NCBI GenBank assembly: GCA_965262235.1
Contig: OZ253504.1
Location: forward strand, 2,976,001 to 3,040,000
Direction: 5' to 3'
Origin: CATQGW01 sp965262235
GTDB taxonomy: Bacteria > Chloroflexota > Dehalococcoidia > Bin125
DNA length: 64,000 nucleotides
The notes under the pieces were generated by a model. The model ran no database searches and was not told where the DNA came from. It worked only from the letters and a program-made list of their open reading frames with translations. The position numbers and the translations under genes were made by a program. This document shows, in pieces, positions 57,292 to 64,000 of this stretch. The number at the start of each line of letters is the position of its first letter. Position 1 is the first letter of the stretch.

Positions 57292-57902
57292 AGCGGGCGG
57301 GCGCGTTCGATCACCACGCCCGCGGCCTCAAGCTCGGCCAGCGCCGCCTCGCCGTCGCCCGCAGCGAGGTCCACAGCCGCGACGGCCCGACCGACGACAG
57401 TCGTCGCGAATCCGAGCGCTGCCGCGTCCAGCGCCGTCGCCTTCACGCAATAGTCCGTCGCCAGCCCCACGACCACCGCTGCGCGGATCTGGCGCTCGCG
57501 CAGCAGCGCCTCGAGGCCGGTTGGCCGCAAGTCGTCGCTGAGCACGTCGCGAGTGGTGAATCCTGAGTACCCATCAGCGCCGTCAACGCCCTTCTGCACG
57601 ACCGGCCCCGCAGCGGCGCACAGGTCGGCGTGCAGCTCCGCGCCCCACGAGTCGGCGACGCAATGTACCGGCCAGGGCCCGCCGTCGGTTGCGAAGTGCG
57701 CCGTGCGCTCCGGATGCCAGTCCTGCGTGTAGACGATCGCCGAGCCGCCTGCCTGCGCGGCCTCGATCAGCTCGTTGGCCGCGCGCACGACCGCGTCGGC
57801 GCCACCGACCGCCATCGCGCCGGTCGGGTCGGCGAAATCGTTCTGGATGTCGACCAGGATCAGGGCCGTGTGGGCATCGAAGCGGGGCATGAAGCGTGCC
57901 AT
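57288..57902 (-). CDS. pncA: Nicotinamidase
   Basis: 204 residues, isochorismatase-like fold. The catalytic triad is present: Asp in ILVDIQNDF, Lys in VVQKGVDG and Cys in LATDYCVKATALD; the metal site is TQDWHPERTAHF. It hydrolyses nicotinamide to nicotinate. It is coupled to pncB downstream (GTGA overlap), giving a two-step salvage route for NAD. An alternative internal ATG at 57890 would shorten it by four residues. Confidence 0.95.
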   Translation of the reverse strand: MARFMPRFDAHTALILVDIQNDFADPTGAMAVGGADAVVRAANELIEAAQAGGSAIVYTQDWHPERTAHFATDGGPWPVHCVADSWGAELHADLCAAAGPVVQKGVDGADGYSGFTTRDVLSDDLRPTGLEALLRERQIRAAVVVGLATDYCVKATALDAAALGFATTVVGRAVAAVDLAAGDGEAALAELEAAGVVIERARPL

Positions 57903-57953
57903 GAAGCGCCGATGGCGATGCGCTCTGCTCGCGACGACGTGCTGCAGATGTGG

Positions 57954-58027
57954 TGGAGGCGACGACCGGATTCGAACCGGTGATCAGGGTTTTGCAGACC
58001 CATGCCTTACCGCTTGGCTACGTCGCC
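57954..58027 (-). tRNA. tRNA-Cys(GCA)
   Basis: Acceptor GGCGACG/CGTCGCC, discriminator U and encoded CCA. The anticodon loop CTGCAAA in stem TGGGT/ACCCT gives GCA. T-arm GGTTCGAATCC. Four tRNA genes form a minus-strand cluster in the order Trp, Leu, Gly, Cys. Confidence 0.96.
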
Positions 58028-58042
58028 GAGGATCTGTTGAGG

Positions 58043-58117
58043 TGGAGCGGAAGACGGGATTTGAACCCGCGACCTTCTCCTTGGCAAGGAGACGCGCTAC
58101 CACTGCGCCACTTCCGC
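58043..58117 (-). tRNA. tRNA-Gly(GCC)
   Basis: Acceptor GCGGAAG/CTTCCGC, discriminator U, encoded CCA. Anticodon loop TTGCCAA in stem TCTCC/GGAGA gives GCC. T-arm GGGTTCAAATCCC. Confidence 0.96.
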
Positions 58118-58134
58118 TCGTGTTGCCCGAGTTG

Positions 58135-58223
58135 TGGTGCCGAGGAGGAGACTCGAACTCCTACGCCCGTAAATGAGCACAGCGCCCTCAACGCTGCGTG
58201 TCTACCAGTTCCACCACCTCGGC
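58135..58223 (-). tRNA. tRNA-Leu(GAG)
   Basis: Acceptor GCCGAGG/CCTCGGC, discriminator A, encoded CCA. Anticodon loop TTGAGGG in stem CAGCG/CGCTG gives GAG. A long class II variable arm (TGCTCATTTACGGGCG region) is present. T-arm GAGTTCGAGTC. Confidence 0.95.
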
Positions 58224-58248
58224 ACGGAGGCTGGATTGAGGCCTGGTT

Positions 58249-58325
58249 TGGCAGGAGTGGAGGGACTCGAACCCCCGACCTACGGTTTTGGAGACCGTTG
58301 CTCTGCCAAACTGAGCTACACTCCT
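58249..58325 (-). tRNA. tRNA-Trp(CCA)
   Basis: Acceptor AGGAGTG/CACTCCT, discriminator G, encoded CCA. Anticodon loop CTCCAAA in stem ACGGT/ACCGT gives CCA. T-arm GGGTTCGAGTCCC. Confidence 0.95.
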
Positions 58326-58359
58326 CCGCGATTGCCGAGCATAGCAGGGCGTTCCCCGA

Positions 58360-59115
58360 TCAGAGGGCCGCCCGGACTCGTTCTGGGTAGTCGCTGACAA
58401 TCCCCGTCAGACCCAGGCTTGCGATACGCGCGATCTCTGCTGGCTCATTCGCCGTCCAGACGAAGCTGGCCAGGTTGTGCGCCTGGCAGGTCTGCACGGT
58501 CGGCGCGGTGCAGGACGTGTGGTGCATCGAGATGCCGTTCAGCTGCAGGTCGGAGCAGGCCTGATAGATCTCCGGCCCCGGCAGCATGCATAGATGGGCG
58601 ATCCGGCTGCCCGGCGGCGCTCGCTTGGCGACTGCCCGCACCGCATCGGGGTCGAACGACCACAGCCAGATCCAGGGCATCGCGTTGACCGAGTCGATCT
58701 CGCTCAGCACTGCTGCCGAGAGCGCCTCCACGTCGTCGCCCGGCGAGGTCTTGAGCTCGACTACCAGCAATGCCCGACCGTCCACCGCCGCCAGCGTGTC
58801 GCCGAGCGTCGGGATCGGCTCGCCCTCGCCCGCATCGAGCATCCGCAGCTGCGCGAGCGTTGTCTCGCCGACCACGCCGTCGCCATCTGTGGTGCGGTCC
58901 AGCAGCTGGTCATGCATCAGCACCGGCGCCCCGTCGGCGCTGAGCTGCACGTCGATCTCGATCCCGTCGACGCCCAGCTCCAGCCCGCGCCGCACGCCCA
59001 GCAGTGTGTTCTCGGGCGCGTGCCCCATCGTCGTACGGTGCGCGATCACCAGCGGCGCGGCACGCGAATTGCCGGGGGGCGTATGGTGCGGATTCGTTGT
59101 CACGGCGTCGAGCAT
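58360..59115 (-). CDS. Glycerophosphodiester phosphodiesterase
   Basis: 251 residues, TIM barrel. The family signature is IAHRTTMGHAPENTLLGV (His and Glu-Asn-Thr), then DGIEIDVQLSADGAPVLMHD with metal-binding Glu-x-Asp and the second catalytic His. It hydrolyses glycerophosphodiesters to glycerol 3-phosphate and an alcohol. There is no signal peptide, so a cytosolic role is likely. ATG 59115 is chosen since upstream residues overlap the divergent methyltransferase gene and are unconserved. Confidence 0.92.
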   Translation of the reverse strand: MLDAVTTNPHHTPPGNSRAAPLVIAHRTTMGHAPENTLLGVRRGLELGVDGIEIDVQLSADGAPVLMHDQLLDRTTDGDGVVGETTLAQLRMLDAGEGEPIPTLGDTLAAVDGRALLVVELKTSPGDDVEALSAAVLSEIDSVNAMPWIWLWSFDPDAVRAVAKRAPPGSRIAHLCMLPGPEIYQACSDLQLNGISMHHTSCTAPTVQTCQAHNLASFVWTANEPAEIARIASLGLTGIVSDYPERVRAAL

Positions 59116-59131
59116 AGGGGGCCGCCGCAGG

Positions 59132-59932
59132 GTGGATGAACTCGAAATCGCCCAGTCATTCGACGCCACGGGCAAGGCCTACCAGGAGCTCGGCACCGGC
59201 TTTCTCGGCGAATACGGCCGCCAGCTGCTCGACCGCCTGGCGCTCCAACGCGACACCCGATTCGTCGACCTCGGCTGCGGCCCGGGCACGCTCATCTCGC
59301 TCGCCGAGCGCACGATTCGCGACGGCGAGGCCGTTGGCATCGACCTCTCGCGGACTCAGCTGGAGATCGCACGCGAGCGCTTCCGCCGCTCCAGGCTGCG
59401 CCCTCGCTTCATTCACGAAAGCGCCGCTGCGACCACGCTGCCCGAGCGCCACGCGACGGCGGTTGGGCTCAGCTTCGTGCTGCCCTACGCCGACGCTCCC
59501 GTGCGCCTGCTGCGCGAGGCCGTACGCATCTCGCGGCCCGGCGGGCGCGTCGCCGCGAGCGTCTGGGGCAGCCCCTTCTTCGGCGCCGCCGGCGAGCGAT
59601 TGTGGAATCAGATCCAGCGCCGTGAACTTCGCCTCGCCGAGGTTGACGGCCGCTACGACCCGCAGCGCCTCGCCCAGCTCGCCTTCCGCGCCGAGCTCGA
59701 AGACGTCACCGTCGAGGAGTTCGAGCGCGAGGTCTGGTGGGACGACTTTGACCAGTGGTGGAGCACGCTCGACGCCTTCGCCCTGCTCCCCACCGAAGAG
59801 GCCGAAACGCTGGCCGAGATCCGAACCGACCTGACCAGAGATGACCGCGTCATCGCCCCCGATGGCGCCGTGCGCAGCGCGCTCAAAGTCTGGCTGCTCT
59901 CCGCCACCGTCGGCAAAACCCGCGCCGACTAA
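59132..59932 (+). CDS. Class I SAM-dependent methyltransferase
   Basis: 266 residues. Motif I FVDLGCGPGTLIS and the post-motif VGIDLSRTQLEIARERF bind SAM; the later strand has LSFVLPYADAPVRLLREAVRISRPGGRVA, in parts. The C-terminal region (WWDDFDQWWSTL) resembles arsenite or small-molecule methyltransferases of the UbiE/PhcB type. The acceptor is unknown. GTG 59132 is used; it diverges from the phosphodiesterase gene with only 16 bp between starts. Confidence 0.88.
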   Translation: MDELEIAQSFDATGKAYQELGTGFLGEYGRQLLDRLALQRDTRFVDLGCGPGTLISLAERTIRDGEAVGIDLSRTQLEIARERFRRSRLRPRFIHESAAATTLPERHATAVGLSFVLPYADAPVRLLREAVRISRPGGRVAASVWGSPFFGAAGERLWNQIQRRELRLAEVDGRYDPQRLAQLAFRAELEDVTVEEFEREVWWDDFDQWWSTLDAFALLPTEEAETLAEIRTDLTRDDRVIAPDGAVRSALKVWLLSATVGKTRAD

Positions 59933-59989
59933 CTCAGCACGCTCCCCCGCGCAGCCCGCTGCGCCTCCCCCTTACGCTGACCCTCGGCG

Positions 59990-60033
59990 CTAACCACCTC
60001 CAACCACTGCTAACCACCGCCGACCACCGCAAA
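59990..60033 (+). repeat. Degenerate 10-11-bp tandem repeat
   Basis: Four diverged units related to CTAACCACCGC lie just before the LLM oxidoreductase gene. They include several TAA triplets. Function is unknown; like the arrays at 972 and 4807 the unit is about one helical turn. Confidence 0.5.
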
Positions 60034-60053
60034 ACAGCCGCCGAGAACCCCCC

Positions 60054-61052
60054 ATGCCCCGACTCTCCGTCAACCTCCCGTGGAATCCCGACGTTGTCGA
60101 GACCTTCCTCAATCGCGCCCGCCTTGCCGACGAGATCGGCATCGACACCATCGCGGTGATCGAGGGCTACGGCCACGACGCCTTCTCCGGACTGGCGCTG
60201 CTCGCCCGCGAAACCAGCCGCATCCGACTGGCCACCGCGGTCGTCAACGTCTTCTCCCGCACGCCGTCCGCGCTCGCGATGCACTTCGGCACCATCGACC
60301 AGCTCTCCGGCGGACGCGTGGTGGTCGGCCTCGGCGCGAGCGGGCCCGGCGCGATCGAGCGCTTCCACGGCGTCCCCTTCGATCGGCCCTTCGCGCGCAT
60401 CCGCGAGACGATGGAGATCATCCGCCGGGTCTGGGCGCACGAGCGCTTCGACTATCACAGTGATTGGATCAACATCGAGCGCGCCCTGGTCAGCGGCATG
60501 GAGCCTGTTCAGGCGTTGCCGCCGATCCACCTTGCCACGCTGCATCCCACCTCGGTGCGCCTCGCCGCCGAGCAGGCAGACGGCTGGATGCCCGCCTGGA
60601 TCCCCAACGACCGGCTCGTCGAGCAGCTTTCGGCCGTCCGCGCGCAGGTCGTCGCCGCCGGTCGAGACGCGACAGCCCTCGAGATTCGCTCACCGGCCAC
60701 GACCGTGGTCGTGCCCGACCCCGAGCGCGTCGCCGAGGTCGAGCGGGGCCACGCGCAGGGCATGGCCTTCTTCTCGGTGCGCAGCGGCCCGATGTACTGG
60801 AATCAGTTCCAGCGCCAGGGTCTGGGCGCAGAGGTCGAGGCGATGCGCGACGCCTGGGCCGAGGGCGGCGTCGCTGCCGCAGCAGCAGCGGGCGCGGAGG
60901 CCTCATTGCGTTTCGGGCGTCGCGGCGGCCGCGAAGAGTGCCTCGCACAGCTCGATCTCGAGGCCGCCGCCGGCGTCGACCTGCATCAAGTCAGCGTGGC
61001 CACCGACGACGATCGGGTCTGGGCCGACGAACTGAGCGCGCTGATCGAGTGA
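60054..61052 (+). CDS. LLM-class (luciferase-like, probably F420-dependent) oxidoreductase
   Basis: 332 residues, TIM barrel. The N terminus RLSVNLPWNPDVVETFLNRA and IDTIAVIEGYGHDAFSG, then IRLATAVVNVFSRTPSALAM, LSGGRVVVGLGASGPG and FARIRETMEIIRRVW are the standard order of bacterial luciferase-like F420 enzymes; the last Gly-rich part binds the flavin or F420 ring. It would transfer hydride to a small substrate such as an alcohol, enone or imine. FMN use cannot be excluded. Confidence 0.9.
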   Translation: MPRLSVNLPWNPDVVETFLNRARLADEIGIDTIAVIEGYGHDAFSGLALLARETSRIRLATAVVNVFSRTPSALAMHFGTIDQLSGGRVVVGLGASGPGAIERFHGVPFDRPFARIRETMEIIRRVWAHERFDYHSDWINIERALVSGMEPVQALPPIHLATLHPTSVRLAAEQADGWMPAWIPNDRLVEQLSAVRAQVVAAGRDATALEIRSPATTVVVPDPERVAEVERGHAQGMAFFSVRSGPMYWNQFQRQGLGAEVEAMRDAWAEGGVAAAAAAGAEASLRFGRRGGREECLAQLDLEAAAGVDLHQVSVATDDDRVWADELSALIE

Positions 61053-61059
61053 AGCCGGC

Positions 61060-61170
61060 TTGCCGGCTCTCGCCGAGGATCTGATCGCGTTCCCCGAGGC
61101 GTTCCAGTTGGCGCTGGACTATCGCGCCGCGGAGGGCCCGAAACGGGGCTATCAGCTGCCCCTGCGCTAA
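61060..61170 (+). pseudogene. Possible C-terminal gene remnant
   Basis: A 36-residue frame ending at TAA 61168-61170 (text includes DLIAFPEAFQLALDYR and GPKRGYQLPLR) reads like the tail of an enzyme whose body is missing. Its only in-frame start is TTG 61060. It is too short for a full family call. It could be chance. Confidence 0.25.
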
Positions 61171-61204
61171 TCTCCGACGAGACCCAATCCGAACGGAGCA
61201 CCTC

Positions 61205-61735
61205 ATGGCCGACCTGACCGCCGCCCAAGTTCTCGCCAAATTCACCGACCGCGTGCTGCGCTGGACCGCGCAGGGCATGGAAGACCTGACCCAGGAAGAG
61301 GTCCACTTTCGCACCCACGCCGAGCAGAACTGCATCGGCTTCGAGGCCTGGCACATCGCCCGCACGGCCGACAATCTGATCCACTTCGCCTTCGAGCGAG
61401 AGGCGCCGATCTGGATGCAGAAGAACATGCACGAGGCCTGGGGCCTGCCCAAGGTCGACCAGGGCACCGGCACGTCCTATGACGAAGTCGCCTCCTGGGT
61501 CTTCCCCGAAGGCGCTGAGATCGCCGCTTACCTCAACGACGTAGCCGACGTGATCGTGCCCCGCATCGCCGCGATGAGCGACGAGTACCTCGAGTCGATC
61601 ACGCGGATCGTCCCCCAGGGCGAGATGCCCAAGTGGGAGATCATCGGCCAGGTGATCATCAATCACAGCAACAACCACCTCGGCCAGATCAACGTGGGCC
61701 GCTCGATGCAGGGCAAAGAAGGCCTCGGCTTCTAG
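61205..61735 (+). CDS. DinB-like four-helix-bundle protein
   Basis: 176 residues. The metal-binding His residues are in EAWHIARTADN and in INHSNNHLGQINVGRS, matching DinB_2/YfiT-type folds. Such proteins include thiol-dependent S-transferases (bacillithiol or mycothiol linked) and hydrolases; specific function cannot be read. ATG 61205 follows AACGGAGCACC. No neighbours with an obvious link. Confidence 0.82.
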   Translation: MADLTAAQVLAKFTDRVLRWTAQGMEDLTQEEVHFRTHAEQNCIGFEAWHIARTADNLIHFAFEREAPIWMQKNMHEAWGLPKVDQGTGTSYDEVASWVFPEGAEIAAYLNDVADVIVPRIAAMSDEYLESITRIVPQGEMPKWEIIGQVIINHSNNHLGQINVGRSMQGKEGLGF

Positions 61736-61759
61736 CCGGCCGCACCCGATCATCTCGCT

Positions 61760-63063
61760 ATGACTAATCTGGTGGCCCCGGTCTCGCTGGCTGAGCAGAC
61801 GCAGCGACTGCGCGGCGGTCAGGTCTCGCTGGCCGACGAGATCGAGCGCAGCATCGCCCGGATCGACGAGATCAATCCGCTGATCCGCGCGATCTTGCCC
61901 GACCCGCGCCAGCGTGAACGTCTCGCCGCTGCGGCTCGCGAGCTCGAGCAAGAGTGGCCCGACCCCGACGCTCGTCCCCCGCTCTACGGTGCGATCGCCG
62001 CCGTCAAGGACATCTTCAACGTCGACCGGATGCCGACCCGCGCCGGCTCGGCCGTGCCGCCCGAGTCATTCAGCGGTCGCGAGGCCGACGCGGTCGAACG
62101 CCTGCGTCGCGCCGGCGCGCTGATCCTGGGCAAGACGGTGACCACCGAGTTCGCCTTCTTCGCCCCCGGCGCGACAGCCAACCCTCATAACCGCGGCCAC
62201 ACCCCCGGCGGCTCCAGCAGCGGCTCGGCGGCCGCCGTCGCCGCCGGCATCGCCTCGATCGCGCTCGGTTCGCAGACGGTCGGCTCGGTCATTCGTCCCG
62301 CCTCGTTCTGCGGGGTGGTCGGCTTCAAGCCCTCGTATGACCGCATCCCCAGCGGCGGCATGCTCTACTTCTCGCGCTCCGTCGACCACGTCGGTTTCTT
62401 CGTGGCGACCGCGGCCGACGCGCTGCTCGCAGCCTCCTCGCTGCTGCTCGGCTGGCGCGCCGGCGAGGACGCCGAGGCCGGCGTCCCGCGGATCGGCATA
62501 CCGCGCGGGTTGTACCTGGAGCAGGCGGACAACTCGATGCTCGAAATGCTCGACCAAGCCACAGCGCGCCTGCGCGAGCGCGGCATCTCCGTCGAGCTCA
62601 CACCCACGCTCGGCGACATCGCCGAGATCAACCAGCGGCACAGCCAGCTGACGGCCTACGAGTTCGCCGTTGAGCACGACGAGCGCTACGCCCGCTACGG
62701 CTCGATGTTTCGCCATGAAAGCGCGACGTTCTACGAGCGCGGCCGCAAGATTGACCGTGCCACGCGGAACAGGGCCGCGCCAGCCGCATTCAGGTGCGCC
62801 AGCGCTTGCACGAACGCATGGACCGCGCGCAGATCGACGCCTGGCTTTGCCCCGCCGCCGTCGGCCCGGCCCCGCGCGGCCTCAGCGCCACCGGCGACCC
62901 CGCGATGAATCTGCCCTGGACCCACGCCGGGATGCCGGTCATCTCACTGCCCTACGGCGAGGTCGATGGTCTGCCGCTCGGCCTCCAGCTCGTCGGCCGC
63001 TTCGGCCGCGACGAAGCCCTGCTCGGTCAGGCCGTCCAGGTCGAAGCCGCCCTCGCCGACTGA
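61760..63063 (+). pseudogene. Amidase-signature hydrolase with a frameshift near 62761
   Basis: The first part (about 334 residues) has the catalytic Lys83 (AAVKDIFNVD), cis-Ser about 153 (GGSSSGSAAAV) and nucleophile Ser176 (TVGSVIRPASF) of amidase-signature enzymes. After FYERGRKIDRA the frame breaks. The remaining sequence, RASRIQVRQRLHERMDRAQID then DAWLCPAAVGPAPRG and LPWTHAGMPVISLP, continues in another frame to the stop at 63061-63063. Restoring one C after 62761 joins the two into about 435 residues. It may be a true pseudogene or a sequencing indel in a C-run. Confidence 0.8.
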
Positions 63064-63099
63064 CCAGCTCCGAGCCGCTCACGCCCGACGCGAGAGGCG

Positions 63100-63174
63100 T
63101 GGTCCCCCCGGGAGGACTCGAACCTCCGCACACGGTTTAGGAAACCGCTGCTCTGTCCTCTGAGCTACGGGGGG
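63100..63174 (-). tRNA. tRNA-Arg(CCT)
   Basis: Acceptor CCCCCCG/CGGGGGG, discriminator A, encoded CCA. Anticodon loop TTCCTAA in stem GCGGT/ACCGT gives CCU. T-arm GGTTCGAGTCC. Confidence 0.95.
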
Positions 63175-63202
63175 GCGGCCTTCCCCAGCGTAGCGTTGGC
63201 GC

Positions 63203-63538
63203 ATGCCGTGGGACGTTGAGTTCGATTCAGAATTTGAGGCGGAGTTCGACGACCTGCCGATCGGAGTGCAGAACGACCTGTACGCTCGCGCCGCGGTGTT
63301 GGAGCAGTTCGGGCCGGCGCTGGGACGCCCGGCGGTAGACAGCCTAAAGGGATCACGCCACCCGAACATGAAGGAGCTGCGCTTCAATTCGGCCGGGGGC
63401 GTGTGGCGCGTGGCGTTTGCGTTCGACCGTTCCCGCCGTGCAGTTTTGCTCGCTGCGGGCGACAAATCAGGAATCAGCGAGCGGCTCTTCTATCGCAGAC
63501 TGTTGCGCAAGGCCGATGGACGCTTCGATCGGTATTGA
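63203..63538 (+). CDS. Gp49/HigB-like (phage-derived) toxin-family protein
   Basis: 111 residues. The family pattern is SLKGSRHPNMKELRF then GGVWRVAFAFDRSRRAVLLAAGD and SGISERLFYRRLLRKADGRFD, typical of Gp49-like RelE-superfamily proteins. These normally cut mRNA and are held by a small XRE antitoxin encoded next. The following gene is such an antitoxin in its first half but lacks the helix-turn-helix. Activity is therefore uncertain. Confidence 0.88.
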   Translation: MPWDVEFDSEFEAEFDDLPIGVQNDLYARAAVLEQFGPALGRPAVDSLKGSRHPNMKELRFNSAGGVWRVAFAFDRSRRAVLLAAGDKSGISERLFYRRLLRKADGRFDRY

Positions 63539-63566
63539 GTAGTCTGACTCAGAAGGGCTGTGCGCA

Positions 63567-63785
63567 ATGGCTCCGAAGACGACCCCTTTGCGAGATCTGA
63601 TCGAGGCCCTGCCGCCGGAGCGTCGACGGTGGGTGGAACGGCGCACCCAAGAGCTGCTGGCCGAAGAGCGAGCGCGGCGGGCGGCTGCGGGGCTTGGCGA
63701 TGACTACTCGACGGCTGAGCGGCCCGAGCCGGCACACCGGCTTCGAGAGGACCCGTCCGCGCAGGGCGAGGCCGCCTCCAGCTGA
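63567..63785 (+). CDS. Shortened antitoxin-like protein lacking the HTH domain
   Basis: 72 residues. The start (TTPLRDLIEALPPERRRWVERRTQELLAEE, in parts) is the leading helix region typical of XRE antitoxins of Gp49-type pairs, which normally continue into a helix-turn-helix. Here the text turns into an unrelated Ala/Pro/Arg-rich tail (ERPEPAHRLRED). No HTH is found in the other frames, so a simple frameshift does not explain it. It may still bind the toxin but not DNA. Confidence 0.65.
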   Translation: MAPKTTPLRDLIEALPPERRRWVERRTQELLAEERARRAAAGLGDDYSTAERPEPAHRLREDPSAQGEAASS

Positions 63786-63872
63786 GCGGGAGTCTGATCT
63801 GCGCGTCGATCGACCGAGACTCTGCTTGTATGCTGTGGCGTGTCGCCAAAAATCCGTCGCGAGGAGTGATCG

Positions 63873-64000
63873 ATGCCGCTCTACGAGTACTACTGCCGCA
63901 CCTGCAACGAGAAGTTCACCCAGCGACGCCCGATGACGGCCGCCGCCGACGACAGTAAATGCGGCGACGGCCATCGCGCCGTCAAGGTCCTGACCGCAGC
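63873..64000 (+). CDS. FmdB-family zinc-ribbon protein (3' end outside window)
   Basis: The first 42 residues of a small zinc-ribbon protein (MPLYEYYCRTCNEKF start, then DDSKCGDGHRAVKV). The CxxC and later Cys are the FmdB/CxxC_CxxC_SSSS pattern. A GAGGAG site precedes ATG 63873. The reading frame runs off the end of the window. Function of the family is unclear; a regulatory or metal-binding role has been proposed. Confidence 0.88.
   Translation, partial: MPLYEYYCRTCNEKFTQRRPMTAAADDSKCGDGHRAVKVLTA

Overview
The window is GC-rich, densely coded bacterial chromosome with about 68 protein genes and six tRNA genes. There is no rRNA, CRISPR array, transposase or phage block. Several traits suggest a chemoheterotrophic, aerobic member of the Chloroflexota (Dehalococcoidia or SAR202-like): many CaiB/BaiF class III CoA-transferase paralogues, an LLM-type flavin oxidoreductase, a RraA-like protein, glycolate oxidase genes, and a small Cys-zinc protein next to a class 1B dihydroorotate dehydrogenase. 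This placement is inferred from gene content; no marker tree could be run.

Layout. 1-5.0 kb: tandem cyclophilins, a small membrane protein, a two-subunit MaoC/hot-dog hydratase, a divergent fused double CoA-transferase, and tRNA-Pro. 5-9.8 kb: pyrD, a zinc protein, an Mrp ATPase, a NYN ribonuclease-like protein, a structured repeat, and an MBL hydrolase. 9.9-14.9 kb: glcD, glcE and glcF on the minus strand, with a PIN-domain toxin-like pair between glcD and glcE. 14.9-23.2 kb: a hydrolase, a CinA-like protein, two head-to-head pairs of CoA-transferases, and a crotonase without its catalytic glutamates. 23.3-35.2 kb: a Crp/Fnr regulator, RraA-like protein, MFS, HtrA protease, RlpA-like protein, a HEAT-SpoU methyltransferase, SDR, enoyl-CoA hydratase, flavin reductase, VTT membrane protein and an aminotransferase. 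35.5-40.0 kb: gltB. 40.1-46.1 kb: a minus-strand set of hydroxyacid dehydrogenase, HpcH aldolase, Ldh-type dehydrogenase, MarR, DHA2 exporter and a Pro-rich membrane protein. 46.3-52.8 kb: a retropepsin-like protein, a second copy of the repeat, another CoA-transferase, a D-2-hydroxyacid dehydrogenase, MFS, and a thiolase with a DUF35 partner. 52.9-58.3 kb: higBA, trmH, nitrite/sulfite reductase, pncB-pncA, and a four-tRNA cluster. 58.3-64 kb: a phosphodiesterase, methyltransferase, LLM oxidoreductase, DinB, a frameshifted amidase, tRNA-Arg, a Gp49-type toxin with a shortened partner, and the start of an FmdB-type protein.

How the genes work together. Much of the window fits uptake and CoA-dependent breakdown of organic acids. 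Acids are activated by CoA transfer, hydrated by MaoC or crotonase proteins, oxidised by SDR, hydroxyacid or Ldh-type dehydrogenases, and cleaved by the HpcH aldolase or thiolase. MFS carriers move substrates or products.

The strongest unusual signal concerns the CoA-transferases. Three independent loci each combine one protein (or half) that keeps the catalytic Asp with one in which it is Glu or Ser. The degenerate partner is always encoded first, and in one locus the two are fused in the same order. This points to obligate heteromeric CoA-transferases with a pseudo-subunit. A two-hairpin repeat sits between convergent gene ends at two distant places.
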